Shown one piece after another: positions 27,820 to 36,714 of a stretch of 64,000 nt of DNA; position 1 is the stretch's first letter, and each line of letters begins with the position of its first letter. The notes beneath the pieces were generated by a model that searched no databases, was not told where the DNA came from, and worked only from the letters and a program-made list of their open reading frames with translations. Made by a program: the position numbers and the translations under genes. Origin of the DNA: Paraglaciecola chathamensis S18K6 (lineage in GTDB: Bacteria; Pseudomonadota; Gammaproteobacteria; Enterobacterales; Alteromonadaceae); NCBI GenBank assembly GCA_000314955.1, contig BAEM01000033.1, forward strand, positions 124,001 to 188,000. Direction: 5' to 3'.

Positions 27820-29142
27820 ATGAGTAAGGTAAGTGTTAAATCCTCGGCTAGCAAACGCCTAACTACCATGGATCTAGTGAACCGTAATCTTGCGAAACGC
27901 AAGCGTGCTGAAAGGCGTTTTCGTTTCTATGGTATTGGGGCAATCTTATTTGGTTTTGCCTGCTTATTGATTCTTTTCAGCGATATTATCGGCAAGGGAC
28001 ACGGCGCTTTTTTTCAAACACAGATTCAATTGCAGGTTCGATTTAATGCTCAGCAACTACAAATAACGGACCCAACATCTAAAACTCAGCTAGATAACGC
28101 AAATTACGACGCTGTTATTGAAAATGCCCTGTTGCGTGATAATGGCGCTTTGTTAGACGCTGAGCTGCCTGCGCTTGAGAAGCGCCAATTGTTGAGTTTA
28201 GTCAGTACAGGCGCAGTGTACAGCTTAAAGACGGTGTTAAAAAATGCGCCTGAAACTCTCAACCAAACGGTTTCGATTTGGCTGACGGCTGATGACGATG
28301 TAGATAATTACGTTAAAAGCATAGGACGTGACGGCCAAGGCTTTAGTGGCCGGCTAAGTCTTCAGCAGCAAAAGTGGGTCGAGCGCTGGGTCGAAAATGG
28401 CCAAGTACGGCAAACGTTTAACACAACCTTTTTTACTGAAGGTGATTCTCGGGAACCAGAACAAGCGGGGATCCGTAGTGCGTTAATGGGCTCGTTGTAC
28501 ATGCTGCTCGTGACAATCGGCTTATCATTTCCGATAGGGATATCGGCTGCGGTATATCTCGAAGAATATGCGCCGAGAAACCGTTTAACTGACTTTATTG
28601 AAGTGAACATAAACAACTTGGCCGCCGTGCCTTCGATCATCTTCGGTTTGCTGGGTTTGGCTATCTTTATTGGGTTTTTCGATATGCCCAGGTCAATTCC
28701 ACTCGTGGGGGGATTAGTGTTGACCTTAATGACCTTGCCAACCATTATTATATCAAGTCGTGCGGCCATTAAAGCGGTTCCGTCATCCATACGTGATGCA
28801 GCTTTTGGGCTCGGGGCATCTAAAATGCAGGTCGTTTTACATCACGTTGTGCCTCTCGCTATGCCTGGTATGCTAACTGGCGCTATTATTGGTTTTGCTC
28901 AAGCACTGGGTGAAACGGCTCCCTTGTTGATGATCGGTATGGTTGCCTTTATTGTGGATGTTCCGGCAGACTTATTAGATCCGTCGAGCGCCTTGCCAGT
29001 ACAAATCTTTTTGTGGGCCGACAGCCCAGAGCGAGCATTTATTGAGCGCACATCTGCTGCCATTATGGTGTTATTAGCCTTTTTAATTACGATGAATGGT
29101 CTAGCGGTTTGGTTGCGTCATCGTCTTGGCCGCGGCCAATAA
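27820..29142 (+). CDS. pstA: Phosphate ABC transporter permease PstA
   Basis: Second permease subunit of the Pst importer. The 440 residues hold an N-terminal membrane helix (about 37-57) and a ~150-residue soluble, probably periplasmic, insertion. The permease core follows with AAVYLEEYAPRNRL, INNLAAVPSIIFGLLGLA and the EAA loop AAFGLGASKMQVVLHHVVPLA. E. coli PstA is about 296 residues, so the insertion is the notable feature. It begins two bases after pstC and is followed by pstB. Confidence 0.92.
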   Translation: MSKVSVKSSASKRLTTMDLVNRNLAKRKRAERRFRFYGIGAILFGFACLLILFSDIIGKGHGAFFQTQIQLQVRFNAQQLQITDPTSKTQLDNANYDAVIENALLRDNGALLDAELPALEKRQLLSLVSTGAVYSLKTVLKNAPETLNQTVSIWLTADDDVDNYVKSIGRDGQGFSGRLSLQQQKWVERWVENGQVRQTFNTTFFTEGDSREPEQAGIRSALMGSLYMLLVTIGLSFPIGISAAVYLEEYAPRNRLTDFIEVNINNLAAVPSIIFGLLGLAIFIGFFDMPRSIPLVGGLVLTLMTLPTIIISSRAAIKAVPSSIRDAAFGLGASKMQVVLHHVVPLAMPGMLTGAIIGFAQALGETAPLLMIGMVAFIVDVPADLLDPSSALPVQIFLWADSPERAFIERTSAAIMVLLAFLITMNGLAVWLRHRLGRGQ

Positions 29143-29157
29143 TAGTAGGAATAGGTA

Positions 29158-30030
29158 GTGAATTCGAATTCAGGTTACAACCGATTATTTGACCCCATGG
29201 CTGAGACTGGGCAACCTTTAGATTTTGCGCAACATGGACTTGGGCAAAGAACAGTGGGGAACCCCTTTTCTGAAAAAGCCAAGATGTCAGTGCGTAATTT
29301 GAATGTGTACTATGACGATAAACAAGCCATTCATGACGTCAGCTTAGATATAAACCGCAATGAAGTTATGGCGATGATTGGGCCATCCGGTTGTGGTAAA
29401 TCAACTTTTTTGCGTTGTTTAAACCGTATGAACGACACCATAGATAATTGCAAGGTTGAGGGAGAAGTCACCCTTGATGAAAAGAATATCTATCATCGTA
29501 AGCAAGACGTGGTGCCTCTGCGCGCTCGTGTTGGGATTGTATTTCAAAAACCAAACCCGTTTCCAAAATCGATATATGAGAATGTCGCGTATGGTCCCAA
29601 AATACATGGTTTGGTGTCACGTCGGGCACAACTAGACGAGATAGTGGAAGATAGCTTGCGTAAAGCGAGCCTGTGGGATGAGGTGAAAGATCGTTTGTTT
29701 TCACCTGGCACTGACTTATCGGGTGGGCAGCAGCAACGTTTGTGTATCGCTCGCACCATAGCGGTGAGTCCAGAAGTGATTTTAATGGATGAGCCCTGTT
29801 CGGCTCTCGACCCAATAGCGACGGCTAGAATTGAAGAGTTGATGGCTGAACTTAGCCAAAACTTCACCATTGCAATTGTCACACATTCAATGCAGCAAGC
29901 AGCGCGAGTATCTACGCGAACTGCTTATTTTCATATGGGACGACTAATCGAAGTGAATGATACGCGTCGTGTATTTACCAATCCAGAGCATGAGCTTACC
30001 GAAGCCTATATTACAGGCCGATTCGGTTAA
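29158..30030 (+). CDS. pstB: Phosphate ABC transporter ATPase PstB
   Basis: Cytoplasmic ATPase that drives Pst phosphate import. The 290 residues show Walker [10 protein letters not shown], the Q-loop in [16 protein letters not shown], the signature LSGGQQQR, Walker [14 protein letters not shown] and the switch His in VTHSMQQ. The start is a GTG at 29158 with TAGGA seven bases upstream. The first ~40 residues before [11 protein letters not shown] are an N-terminal extension also seen in relatives. It is followed closely by phoU. Confidence 0.96.
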   Translation: MNSNSGYNRLFDPMAETGQPLDFAQHGLGQRTVGNPFSEKAKMSVRNLNVYYDDKQAIHDVSLDINRNEVMAMIGPSGCGKSTFLRCLNRMNDTIDNCKVEGEVTLDEKNIYHRKQDVVPLRARVGIVFQKPNPFPKSIYENVAYGPKIHGLVSRRAQLDEIVEDSLRKASLWDEVKDRLFSPGTDLSGGQQQRLCIARTIAVSPEVILMDEPCSALDPIATARIEELMAELSQNFTIAIVTHSMQQAARVSTRTAYFHMGRLIEVNDTRRVFTNPEHELTEAYITGRFG

Positions 30031-30045
30031 CCTAAGGAGAACAGT

Positions 30046-30747
30046 ATGGAACGCCATATTTCTCAGCGCTTTGACTCTGACTTAGAAGCGCTGAAAAGCC
30101 AAGTCCTTGAAATGGGCGGGATAGTAGAGCAGCAAATTATTGATTCAGTCAAAGCCATTGAATCTGTCAACAGACCTTTAGCGGAACATGTGCTGGAAGT
30201 CGAAAATGATGTTGATCGCCGAGAAGTGTTACTCGATGAAAACTGCACCATGATTTTAGCTTGTCGCCAACCTGCAGCATCTGACTTACGTATGGTGCTG
30301 TCGGTGACGAAAATGACCCGCGACTTGGAAAGAATGGGCGATGAAGCACAGAAAATTGCCCAGATGGCCATTGCTCTAAGTGATGATGGTGCAGCGCCTG
30401 GTGGTTACGAAGAAATTCGCCATATGGGGGCGTTAGTCCAGAAAATGGTGAATTCAGTACTTGATGCGTTCGCTCGGTTTGACGCTGACAAGGCGTTAGA
30501 CGTTGCCCGCGCAGATACGCAGGTCGACAGAGAGTACAAGTCAGCCATGCGAGAAATCGTTACCTATATGATGGAAGATCCACGCTCTATTGGCCGGGTA
30601 ATGAATATTCTTTGGGCTCTGCGTTCTATAGAGCGCATTGGCGATCATGCCCGTAACATTGCTGAACATATTATTTATCTGGTTAAAGGATATGATGTTC
30701 GTCATACGAGCGTGCATGAAATAGAGAAAAGATTAAATAAATCTTAG
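30046..30747 (+). CDS. phoU: Phosphate signalling protein PhoU
   Basis: Links Pst transport to the PhoR-PhoB two-component system and restrains it when phosphate is plentiful. The 233 residues form two three-helix bundles. Each has a metal-binding motif: VTKMTRDLERMGDEAQKIA near residue 88 and LRSIERIGDHARNIAEHI near residue 191. AAGGAG precedes the ATG. It is the last gene of the pst operon. phoB and phoR are not in the window. Confidence 0.96.
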   Translation: MERHISQRFDSDLEALKSQVLEMGGIVEQQIIDSVKAIESVNRPLAEHVLEVENDVDRREVLLDENCTMILACRQPAASDLRMVLSVTKMTRDLERMGDEAQKIAQMAIALSDDGAAPGGYEEIRHMGALVQKMVNSVLDAFARFDADKALDVARADTQVDREYKSAMREIVTYMMEDPRSIGRVMNILWALRSIERIGDHARNIAEHIIYLVKGYDVRHTSVHEIEKRLNKS

Positions 30748-31198
30748 CCATAAATCAGTCGCTAGATTATGTGCTTTTGGTAGGTAATCTAGAGGCTACT
30801 GATGTTTCTTACTTTTTTAGCTATTTTTAATAGCGGTAAATGTTCACTGTAAAGCCTTATAGATTAAAACCTCTTCTAGCTAAATTCCTTAGTCATAAAT
30901 ATGTCACAAATTTGTCATCTTTTGATGCATTGCCCTTGAAAATATCATACATTGCGCGCAAATACTTTGAGGGCCTGTCTTATTCGTGCTCGGCTTAATT
31001 CGAGCGTGTTGACTGACTACTCATTTAACTAATGACGAAACAAAATCTGCCTTGATGTTGTCAGTGACGAAAGCGTTTTAGCGAGCCTCACGAGATGCTA
31101 GGGTTAAAACACAGGTGAATAGCGAACCTAAACGTGGCAAGCATCTGGGGTTCGAAGAGATTTTGTTATCGCATAATAGGATTTTTATTCGCATTTGT
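30748..31198 (+). other. 450-bp spacer between phoU and the porin
   Basis: Contains a perfect 8-bp stem (CTAGATTA 30762-30769 with TAATCTAG 30785-30792) that may end the pst transcript, although no T tract follows. A triple PHO repeat comes next, then about 280 bases of leader before the porin start. Within that leader GCTCG and CGAGC near 30990-31005 can pair. No credible small gene is seen. Confidence 0.6.
30890..30918 (+). promoter_or_regulatory. Triple PHO repeat before the porin
   Basis: TAGTCAT (30890), ATGTCAC (30901) and TTGTCAT (30912) lie at exact 11-base spacing, separated by AAAT twice. They match CTGTCAT at 5, 5 and 6 of 7 positions. A TATCAT further down (near 30943) could be the -10, but it is farther away than usual. 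Confidence 0.7.
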
Positions 31199-32512
31199 AT
31201 GAAGAGTCAAACTTACCCAATTTTAATCTGTTTGCTGAACGTTATTTTTACGAGCAAACCATTCGCGATGGCAACGCAAGCTGCTGTAGGTGCGCAAAAT
31301 AGTGAGCGCAAGGCTACCCCCGAGACTCTCAAACAACAAAACACACAAACCGTCGACCTTGAAGACGAATTGGAGCCCGTGACTGGAGCATCCGCTAGCG
31401 ATCAGGTTATCTTAGATGAAAAGCCAAACAGCGGATGGAGTGTTAAGCCTAGGGGGAGGGCGCTTTATGATTTCAATGAGCTATCCTCTGTCCCTTCAAG
31501 TATTACTAACGCCGAAGACGGTGGTAGCAGCGAAGCGCGACGTCTTCGTTTTGGCCTTCAGGGAACTGCTCCGGGCGGTTTTGGCTATAAAGTTATCGCT
31601 GATTATGCTGATGATGTCATCTTCACCGATGCCTTTGTGAGCTTTAAAGAGGGTGATTTAACGTTAACCCTAGGGCAACACAATACCTTTCAGGGGCTCG
31701 AAGAGCTGTCGAGCAGTAACGATACCAGTTTCACAGAGCGTGCAGCGTATACTGATGCCTTTGGGTTTGAGCGCAGAGTCGGCCTTTCGGCTACTTACAA
31801 GTTGCACGACTTTTTGCTTGAGGGGGGAGTGTTCACTGATAACATCGACGATATCGGGGGCGGAAATAATTCATTTAGTGTCGATGGCCGTGTTAGCTAC
31901 GCAACGACTATTCACGACGCGCTTATCCATCTCGGTAGCTCAGTTCATATCCGTGATTTAGGTGATGAAATAGATAGCGTTCGTTATCGCCAACGACCGC
32001 ACATACATAGTGTTGATACGCGCTTTATCAATACCGAGGAAATTGTTGGAGCCAGCGATGAAACGAGTTTTGGTCTTGAAGCGGCGATTATTGCTGGGCG
32101 TTTTCATCTCGTTGGCGAGACTCATTGGTTAAACGTCACGCGAACAGCCTATGCGGATCCGACCTTTTTTGGGGGCTCAATCGAAGCGGGATTTTTTATC
32201 ACACAAGATAAACGTGAATACGAAGGTGGGGTATTTAAAGGCGTTAAGGTGAATCAACCTGTTAGTAACGGCGGGCTAGGCGCTTGGCAAGTTAACTTTC
32301 GTTTTGACAGACTCGATTTAGTCGATGCGGGCATAGTCGGTGGAACGCAAGATGCCTATATGGCATCCCTGATTTGGACACCGGTAAATGACGTGCGCCT
32401 GATACTTAATTACGGTCATTTGTCTTATTCAGATGCCCTTGATATTGAGCAGGGAGCGCCAGACAATTTCTCGGTGAATGTATTGGGTATTAGAGGGCAA
32501 ATTGGCTTTTAA
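31199..32512 (+). CDS. Porin O/P-family outer-membrane porin, probably phosphate-selective
   Basis: A 437-residue outer-membrane beta-barrel resembling Pseudomonas OprP/OprO, which take up phosphate or polyphosphate. The signal peptide ends near KPFAMA (residue 24). Family-like features are RRLRFGLQGTAPGGFGYKV, an LTLGQHNTFQGLEELSSSND strand and hairpin, GLGAWQVNFRFDRLDLVDAG and the final aromatic strand ending in IGF. The open frame starts at 31115, but the ATG at 31199 begins the signal peptide. Phosphate selectivity is inferred from the family, the pst neighbours and the PHO repeats. Confidence 0.8.
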   Translation: MKSQTYPILICLLNVIFTSKPFAMATQAAVGAQNSERKATPETLKQQNTQTVDLEDELEPVTGASASDQVILDEKPNSGWSVKPRGRALYDFNELSSVPSSITNAEDGGSSEARRLRFGLQGTAPGGFGYKVIADYADDVIFTDAFVSFKEGDLTLTLGQHNTFQGLEELSSSNDTSFTERAAYTDAFGFERRVGLSATYKLHDFLLEGGVFTDNIDDIGGGNNSFSVDGRVSYATTIHDALIHLGSSVHIRDLGDEIDSVRYRQRPHIHSVDTRFINTEEIVGASDETSFGLEAAIIAGRFHLVGETHWLNVTRTAYADPTFFGGSIEAGFFITQDKREYEGGVFKGVKVNQPVSNGGLGAWQVNFRFDRLDLVDAGIVGGTQDAYMASLIWTPVNDVRLILNYGHLSYSDALDIEQGAPDNFSVNVLGIRGQIGF

Positions 32513-32654
32513 CCCTTTTGCCGAAGATAGCGAGGTAGCTAATACCAATTCGACGGGGCTTAATCGTTGGCAAAAAGAATGCAAGATCGCCGAGAAACGT
32601 CTGCATATTTGATTTAAACTTGGCGAATCAATCGTTTTTGTTAATGAGTTTTAT

Positions 32655-33566
32655 ATGAAATGGCCTAATCTAAAGCATCTACATTACCTCGTCACACTCC
32701 ATCAAGAACAACACTTTCACCGTGCTGCTGATCACTGCCATGTGAGTCAATCAACTCTTAGTACTGCTATTCAGAATTTAGAAGAGCAATTTGGCTGTCA
32801 GTTACTGGAACGAGAACATAAAACCTTTGTGTTCACCCCTTTTGGTTTGGAGTTGGTTGAGCGCAGCCGCCGTTTGCTAAACGAGGCAAATGAGCTGGTG
32901 GATTTCGCCCAAACGGCAGGAAATTGGCAATCGGGAAATTTGAAAATAGGGGTTATTCCCACGATTGCCCCGTTCTTTTTTGAAGGGTTAATTGGTGCGG
33001 TACAAGAGCATTTGCCTGATATATCGTTGCAACTACAAGAAGATACCACCACCAATTTACTGAGTCAGTTGAATGAAGGGGTACTCGATTTATTGGTGTT
33101 AGCCTTGCCCATGGAAACCCCAGGCTGCAAACAATTGGTTATCGGTCATGATCCCTTCCATCTAATTGCACATTCGGACTTAGTTGATACCTTACCTATG
33201 CCAATGGATGTGTCAGCACTGCCGGCTAAGAGCGTATTTTTGCTACAACAAGAGCACTGCATGACCGGCCACGCGGTCAGTGCCTGTAACTTGCGTCACA
33301 AAGAGCAGGTCAATACATTGGCTGCCAGCAGTTTGTATACCTTAGTGCAGCTGGCTAACAGTAAACTCGGCTTCACCTTTATGCCTGAACTAGCGATACA
33401 AAATCATATTCTGAGTACATCCAAGCTGGTGTCTTTGCCTGCAGAAGACAGTGCTTATCGGGAAATTGGTTTGGTGTGGCGCAACGCAACCACCCGTGTT
33501 CGTTTGTTTCGCTATCTAGCAGAATTGTTGGCTCCTTTGACACCGCTCCCCACCCTGAAAAAATAA
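32655..33566 (+). CDS. oxyR: OxyR-like LysR regulator
   Basis: A 303-residue LysR-type transcription factor. The N-terminal winged helix (residues 1-60; HFHRAADHCHVSQSTLSTAIQNLE) is typical. The sensing domain contains Cys202 and Cys211, eight residues apart in HCMTGHAVSAC. This matches the redox-active pair of E. coli OxyR (199 and 208) in spacing and position. That supports peroxide sensing, although this is a divergent copy, so a paralogue is possible. The peroxiredoxin gene at 1784 is a conceivable target. It is a single gene. Confidence 0.8.
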   Translation: MKWPNLKHLHYLVTLHQEQHFHRAADHCHVSQSTLSTAIQNLEEQFGCQLLEREHKTFVFTPFGLELVERSRRLLNEANELVDFAQTAGNWQSGNLKIGVIPTIAPFFFEGLIGAVQEHLPDISLQLQEDTTTNLLSQLNEGVLDLLVLALPMETPGCKQLVIGHDPFHLIAHSDLVDTLPMPMDVSALPAKSVFLLQQEHCMTGHAVSACNLRHKEQVNTLAASSLYTLVQLANSKLGFTFMPELAIQNHILSTSKLVSLPAEDSAYREIGLVWRNATTRVRLFRYLAELLAPLTPLPTLKK

Positions 33567-33639
33567 TTCTACTTTAATCAAACTTTTTAAACCCACGTCT
33601 CGACTTAATATTGAGTCAACACAATAGGGAAAAAATTTG

Positions 33640-34188
33640 GTGTTTGAGAAGAGCGACGAACAGCTAATAGAGAAAGCACTGAAAGGGCAAAAGAAAGCCT
33701 GGTTCAGCTTACTCAAACGCTATGAAAAGCCCGTTTATCATTACGGGCTGCGCATGACTGGAAACAACGCCGACGCGCTCGACCTAATGCAAGACGTGTT
33801 TATTTCGGTATTTCGGAATTTGTCGTCCTATCGAAATGAGGGAAGCTTTAAAGGCTGGTTATTTCGTATCGCCCATTATCGCTGTATTGAGTTTTACCGG
33901 CGAAAACGCCCACAGCAAGGGCTGGATGATGCGCCGGAAATTCCCTGCACTGCACAGCCAGCAGAGCAACTTATCGAAAATACTCAACGCAATGCGCAAT
34001 TGGTCAGTGCAATGCAACAGCTTCCTTTGGCGCAAAAGTCTGTGGTTGAACTGAAATTTTTTGGTCATTTTACCTTTGAAGAAATCGCCCAACAAACCGG
34101 TATGTCTGTTAATACGGCAAAGTCTCGGTTGTATGGCGCGTTAGCAAAATTGAAAACCTTAATGGAGGTGGATTATGTCGAGCTATGA
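33640..34188 (+). CDS. ECF-type RNA polymerase sigma factor
   Basis: A 182-residue sigma factor with region 2 (about residues 20-88: ADALDLMQDVFISVFRNL, then FKGWLFRIAHYRCIEFYRR) and region 4 (about 120-175: PLAQKSVVELKFFGHFTFEE, then MSVNTAKSRLYGALAKL). The start is the GTG at 33640, though the TTG at 33637 is equally well placed after AGGGA. It overlaps the next gene by 14 bases, so sigma and putative anti-sigma are translationally coupled. Many such operons respond to envelope stress. The signal here is unknown. Confidence 0.88.
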   Translation: MFEKSDEQLIEKALKGQKKAWFSLLKRYEKPVYHYGLRMTGNNADALDLMQDVFISVFRNLSSYRNEGSFKGWLFRIAHYRCIEFYRRKRPQQGLDDAPEIPCTAQPAEQLIENTQRNAQLVSAMQQLPLAQKSVVELKFFGHFTFEEIAQQTGMSVNTAKSRLYGALAKLKTLMEVDYVEL

Positions 34189-34915
34189 CAACGCCGAACT
34201 TCTGGCTTTGTGGTTAGAAGATAACCTTACACCTGAACAGCGCACCATATTTGAACAGCGCTGCGTACAAGACGATGATTTCGCACAGCAAGTAGAAGCC
34301 GCGAGCACGATTAAACTGCACGCTGACGGATATCAAGACTTTGATGTCCCCCAATGGGACAGAGGCAAGACGTTTGACTGTCAAGAACGAGGAAGTAGCC
34401 AAGAACGGGCAAATAGTCAAGAACGGGTAAATAGCCAAGAACGAGTGGATAGCCGAAATCCGTTTGAGTACTCAGCTCGACGTCAGCGGTGGGCATGGTT
34501 GCCAAGTGTATCGTTTGCCATGTCAGCACTTGCCATTGTACTCGTGCTAACGGGCACCCAAGTCTCTTTGACAAGCGGTGAGCTGCGCATTCGATTTGGC
34601 CACGAACAGTCTCAACTAGCAATGTCCAAACTGATCGATAGCAAGTTAGATACCTTTAAGCAGAATCAACAAGAGGCATTTAGCTTGTATGCGCAAACGC
34701 TGCAGCAGCAACAGCTAGAGAGTGCGAGTCAACTAACGAATTACCTTTTGACCTCTAGTCGCAAAGAGCGTCGTGAAGACTTCGCTGAACTTATTAAGTT
34801 CGTGAATCAACAGCGTAGCGATGACCAACTTTTTTATGCTCGCCAACTCAATCAATTACAACAAGACGTTTACTTGGATGCGAATGGCATCAAAGTAGAC
34901 GGTACGCAACAGTAG
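34175..34915 (+). CDS. Putative membrane anti-sigma factor with repeat region
   Basis: A 246-residue protein predicted to cross the inner membrane once (about 107-128). The cytoplasmic N-terminus (MSSYDNAELLALWLEDNLTP) resembles anti-sigma starts. It lacks the HxxxCxxC zinc motif, and I assign it only by its overlap with the sigma gene. Residues 70-92 are four SQER-type hexapeptides encoded by an 18-bp repeat. The C-terminal part is Gln-rich and helical. GGAGGT precedes its start inside the sigma gene. Confidence 0.6.
   Translation: MSSYDNAELLALWLEDNLTPEQRTIFEQRCVQDDDFAQQVEAASTIKLHADGYQDFDVPQWDRGKTFDCQERGSSQERANSQERVNSQERVDSRNPFEYSARRQRWAWLPSVSFAMSALAIVLVLTGTQVSLTSGELRIRFGHEQSQLAMSKLIDSKLDTFKQNQQEAFSLYAQTLQQQQLESASQLTNYLLTSSRKERREDFAELIKFVNQQRSDDQLFYARQLNQLQQDVYLDANGIKVDGTQQ
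34382..34453 (+). repeat. In-frame 18-bp minisatellite, four units
   Basis: Units of the type CAAGAACGGGTAAATAGC start at 34382, 34400, 34418 and 34436, with few changes. Each encodes six residues (QERxxS), so copy-number change would keep the frame. It lies in the linker before the membrane helix of the putative anti-sigma factor. Confidence 0.9.
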
Positions 34916-34925
34916 AGGTAACCCT

Positions 34926-35861
34926 ATGAAAATGTCTAAACGTATTTGTGCTCTTAGCGCCTTAGTTGCCAGTATGTGGGCTTTGCCCATTGCCGCAAAA
35001 ACTGACATGAATGCACTAACCGGTGAGCTAGAGATTATGAGCAGCATTTTGCAAACGGCGCTCAAGCAAGACAGCGCCAGAGGGCGTTTGAGTGTTAGGA
35101 ATATTGATTATACGTATCTGCATGGCCAAGGTGTGGTCTTTAAAATGACGATGAACAGCTATGGTTACAGACAAGTATTTGCCTTTATCGATGGTCACCC
35201 ATCTGTGCCTGTTGCGCCGATCGCGCCGAATGTGTTTCATCTTAAGGACGGGGATATTGACATTCACATGGACGAAGATGAAATAGAGGATGCGGTAGAA
35301 GAAGCCATGGAACGAGCGGAGTATTTATCTCGGGAGTCTAGCAGTAAATTGCGCTCCCTCGGTGAAAAGCTACGAGAGATTTCCTGGGAACAGCGCGAAT
35401 ATGAGCGCCGTCGTCGCGATTTAGAGTTTGAGAAAAGCAACAGCGATAACGAGCGTAAAGAGGACATCGAAGAGCAGTTGGGCGAGTTAAACACTGAGCT
35501 TAAAAAGCTTCAAGCAAAGCGCACAGAGATCGAACGATACAAAACGAAAACCGAGACCGAACGCCAAGCGCAATTACAACAACGAAAAGAGGCTGCCGAA
35601 CAAGAAAGTAAGCGCTTTTTAGCCAACTTTGAACAGAATTTAGGCCAGGTGTTATGTCGCTATGGTGCTGGGCTTAAAGCACTTGATGACAAAGAATATG
35701 TAAATTTTGTGCTGAGTGATTTTGATTCATCAGATAGGCATGCTCAGCAAAGCAGCCAAGACCGGGTATATGTATTCAAGCACAGTGATATTCAAGCGTG
35801 CGTAAAAGACAAAATCAGTCAGGAACGTTTACTGCAAAACACTCAAGTGTATGCTTTTTAA
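34926..35861 (+). CDS. Periplasmic coiled-coil protein of the sigma operon
   Basis: A 311-residue protein with a signal peptide (residues 1-24, ending PIAAK). A ~90-residue N-terminal domain contains RNIDYTYLHGQGVVFKM. An acidic stretch near residue 115 (DEDEIEDAVEEA) and a long charged coiled coil (about 120-240) follow. The last part has one Cys at VLCRYGAGLKAL and another in DIQACVKDK. I do not recognise the family. It begins 10 bases after the anti-sigma gene, behind AGAGGT, and a terminator follows. It may be the signal-sensing or effector member of the operon. Confidence 0.62.
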   Translation: MKMSKRICALSALVASMWALPIAAKTDMNALTGELEIMSSILQTALKQDSARGRLSVRNIDYTYLHGQGVVFKMTMNSYGYRQVFAFIDGHPSVPVAPIAPNVFHLKDGDIDIHMDEDEIEDAVEEAMERAEYLSRESSSKLRSLGEKLREISWEQREYERRRRDLEFEKSNSDNERKEDIEEQLGELNTELKKLQAKRTEIERYKTKTETERQAQLQQRKEAAEQESKRFLANFEQNLGQVLCRYGAGLKALDDKEYVNFVLSDFDSSDRHAQQSSQDRVYVFKHSDIQACVKDKISQERLLQNTQVYAF

Positions 35862-35919
35862 GCTGTCGCCTTGCAATGCAACTTCAGGTTGAGTTAGTCA
35901 ACCTATAAGGTGTTATATC

Positions 35920-35951
35920 GCCGCTATTTCTTTCGAAGTAGCGGCTTTTTT
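35920..35951 (+). terminator. Terminator of the sigma operon
   Basis: GCCGCTA (35920-35926) pairs with TAGCGGC (35939-35945), followed by six T residues. The loop contains a short CTT/AAG pairing. Confidence 0.85.
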
Positions 35952-36158
35952 GTTTTGGGGCTTGTGCTGTCGCCACCGCAATTGCCGAGTGTTTAACTAA
36001 TTCACTGATATAAATGCCTATCACCCACATTGATTGGTAATAGATGCGCTCGTTCCATAAATTGTTAGCTGAATCATTATGTCGAACCGTTAGGCAAGAT
36101 ACTGTTGTGATTTGCCCAATAGATCCAGTTGGTTGTTAGTACGAACAAAGGTATAAAA

Positions 36159-36602
36159 ATGAATATTGAAAGCATGACAGGTCTTGAACTGATGCAGGCT
36201 GTGGCGCGAGGTGACTTGCCGCATCCTAGTATGGCGCAAACCATTCCAATGAAGTTTGTTTCGGTGGACAAGGGCCTCGCAGTGTTTGAAGCGACTGCTG
36301 ATGATAGGCATACCAACCCGTTAGGAGGTGTTCATGGAGGGTTTGCCGCAACCGTACTGGACTCCGTGACGGCTTGTGCAGTGCATAGCATGTTAGAAGC
36401 GGGTATAGGTTACGGTACCATCGATTTAAATATAAAAATGCTGAAAGCGGTACCCAAAGACACGCCGTTAATAGCCCAGGGCAAAGTGATTAGTATGTCT
36501 AATTCACTGGGCGTTTCTGAGGGAAGGTTAGTTGACGGGGCGGGTAAAATTTACGCCTATGCTTCTGCTACATGTATGATCATGCGACCTAAGACGTCAT
36601 AG
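36159..36602 (+). CDS. PaaI-type hotdog thioesterase
   Basis: A 147-residue hotdog-fold acyl-CoA thioesterase, substrate unknown. Hallmarks are NPLGGVHGGFAATVLDSVTA (about residues 55-75), where the HGG-type motif and following helix hold the catalytic Asp, and a later GYGTIDLNIKMLKAV strand. The frame is open to 36129, but the ATG at 36159 follows AAAGGT at suitable spacing. It stands alone between the sigma operon and a hydrolase gene. Confidence 0.83.
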   Translation: MNIESMTGLELMQAVARGDLPHPSMAQTIPMKFVSVDKGLAVFEATADDRHTNPLGGVHGGFAATVLDSVTACAVHSMLEAGIGYGTIDLNIKMLKAVPKDTPLIAQGKVISMSNSLGVSEGRLVDGAGKIYAYASATCMIMRPKTS

Positions 36603-36635
36603 TCAGCAGGACGCTTTTTCTTTTATTTGGATGCT

Positions 36636-36662
36636 TTGCAAAAAACATGTTTTTTTCTGCAA
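36636..36662 (+). terminator. Weak terminator-like hairpin
   Basis: AAAAAACATG (36640-36649) faces seven T residues (36650-36656). TTGCA and CTGCAA flank the core and could extend the pairing. The A/T-rich stem makes this uncertain. Confidence 0.35.
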
Positions 36663-36714
36663 GGTGTCTTATTTTCATGGGCATAATGGCCTTTTAGATT
36701 TTTTGGAGTAGGAA

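Noticed and set aside
31115-31198. N-terminal extension of the porin
   Set aside because: It would place 28 charged residues before a normal signal peptide. The ATG at 31199 is the better start.
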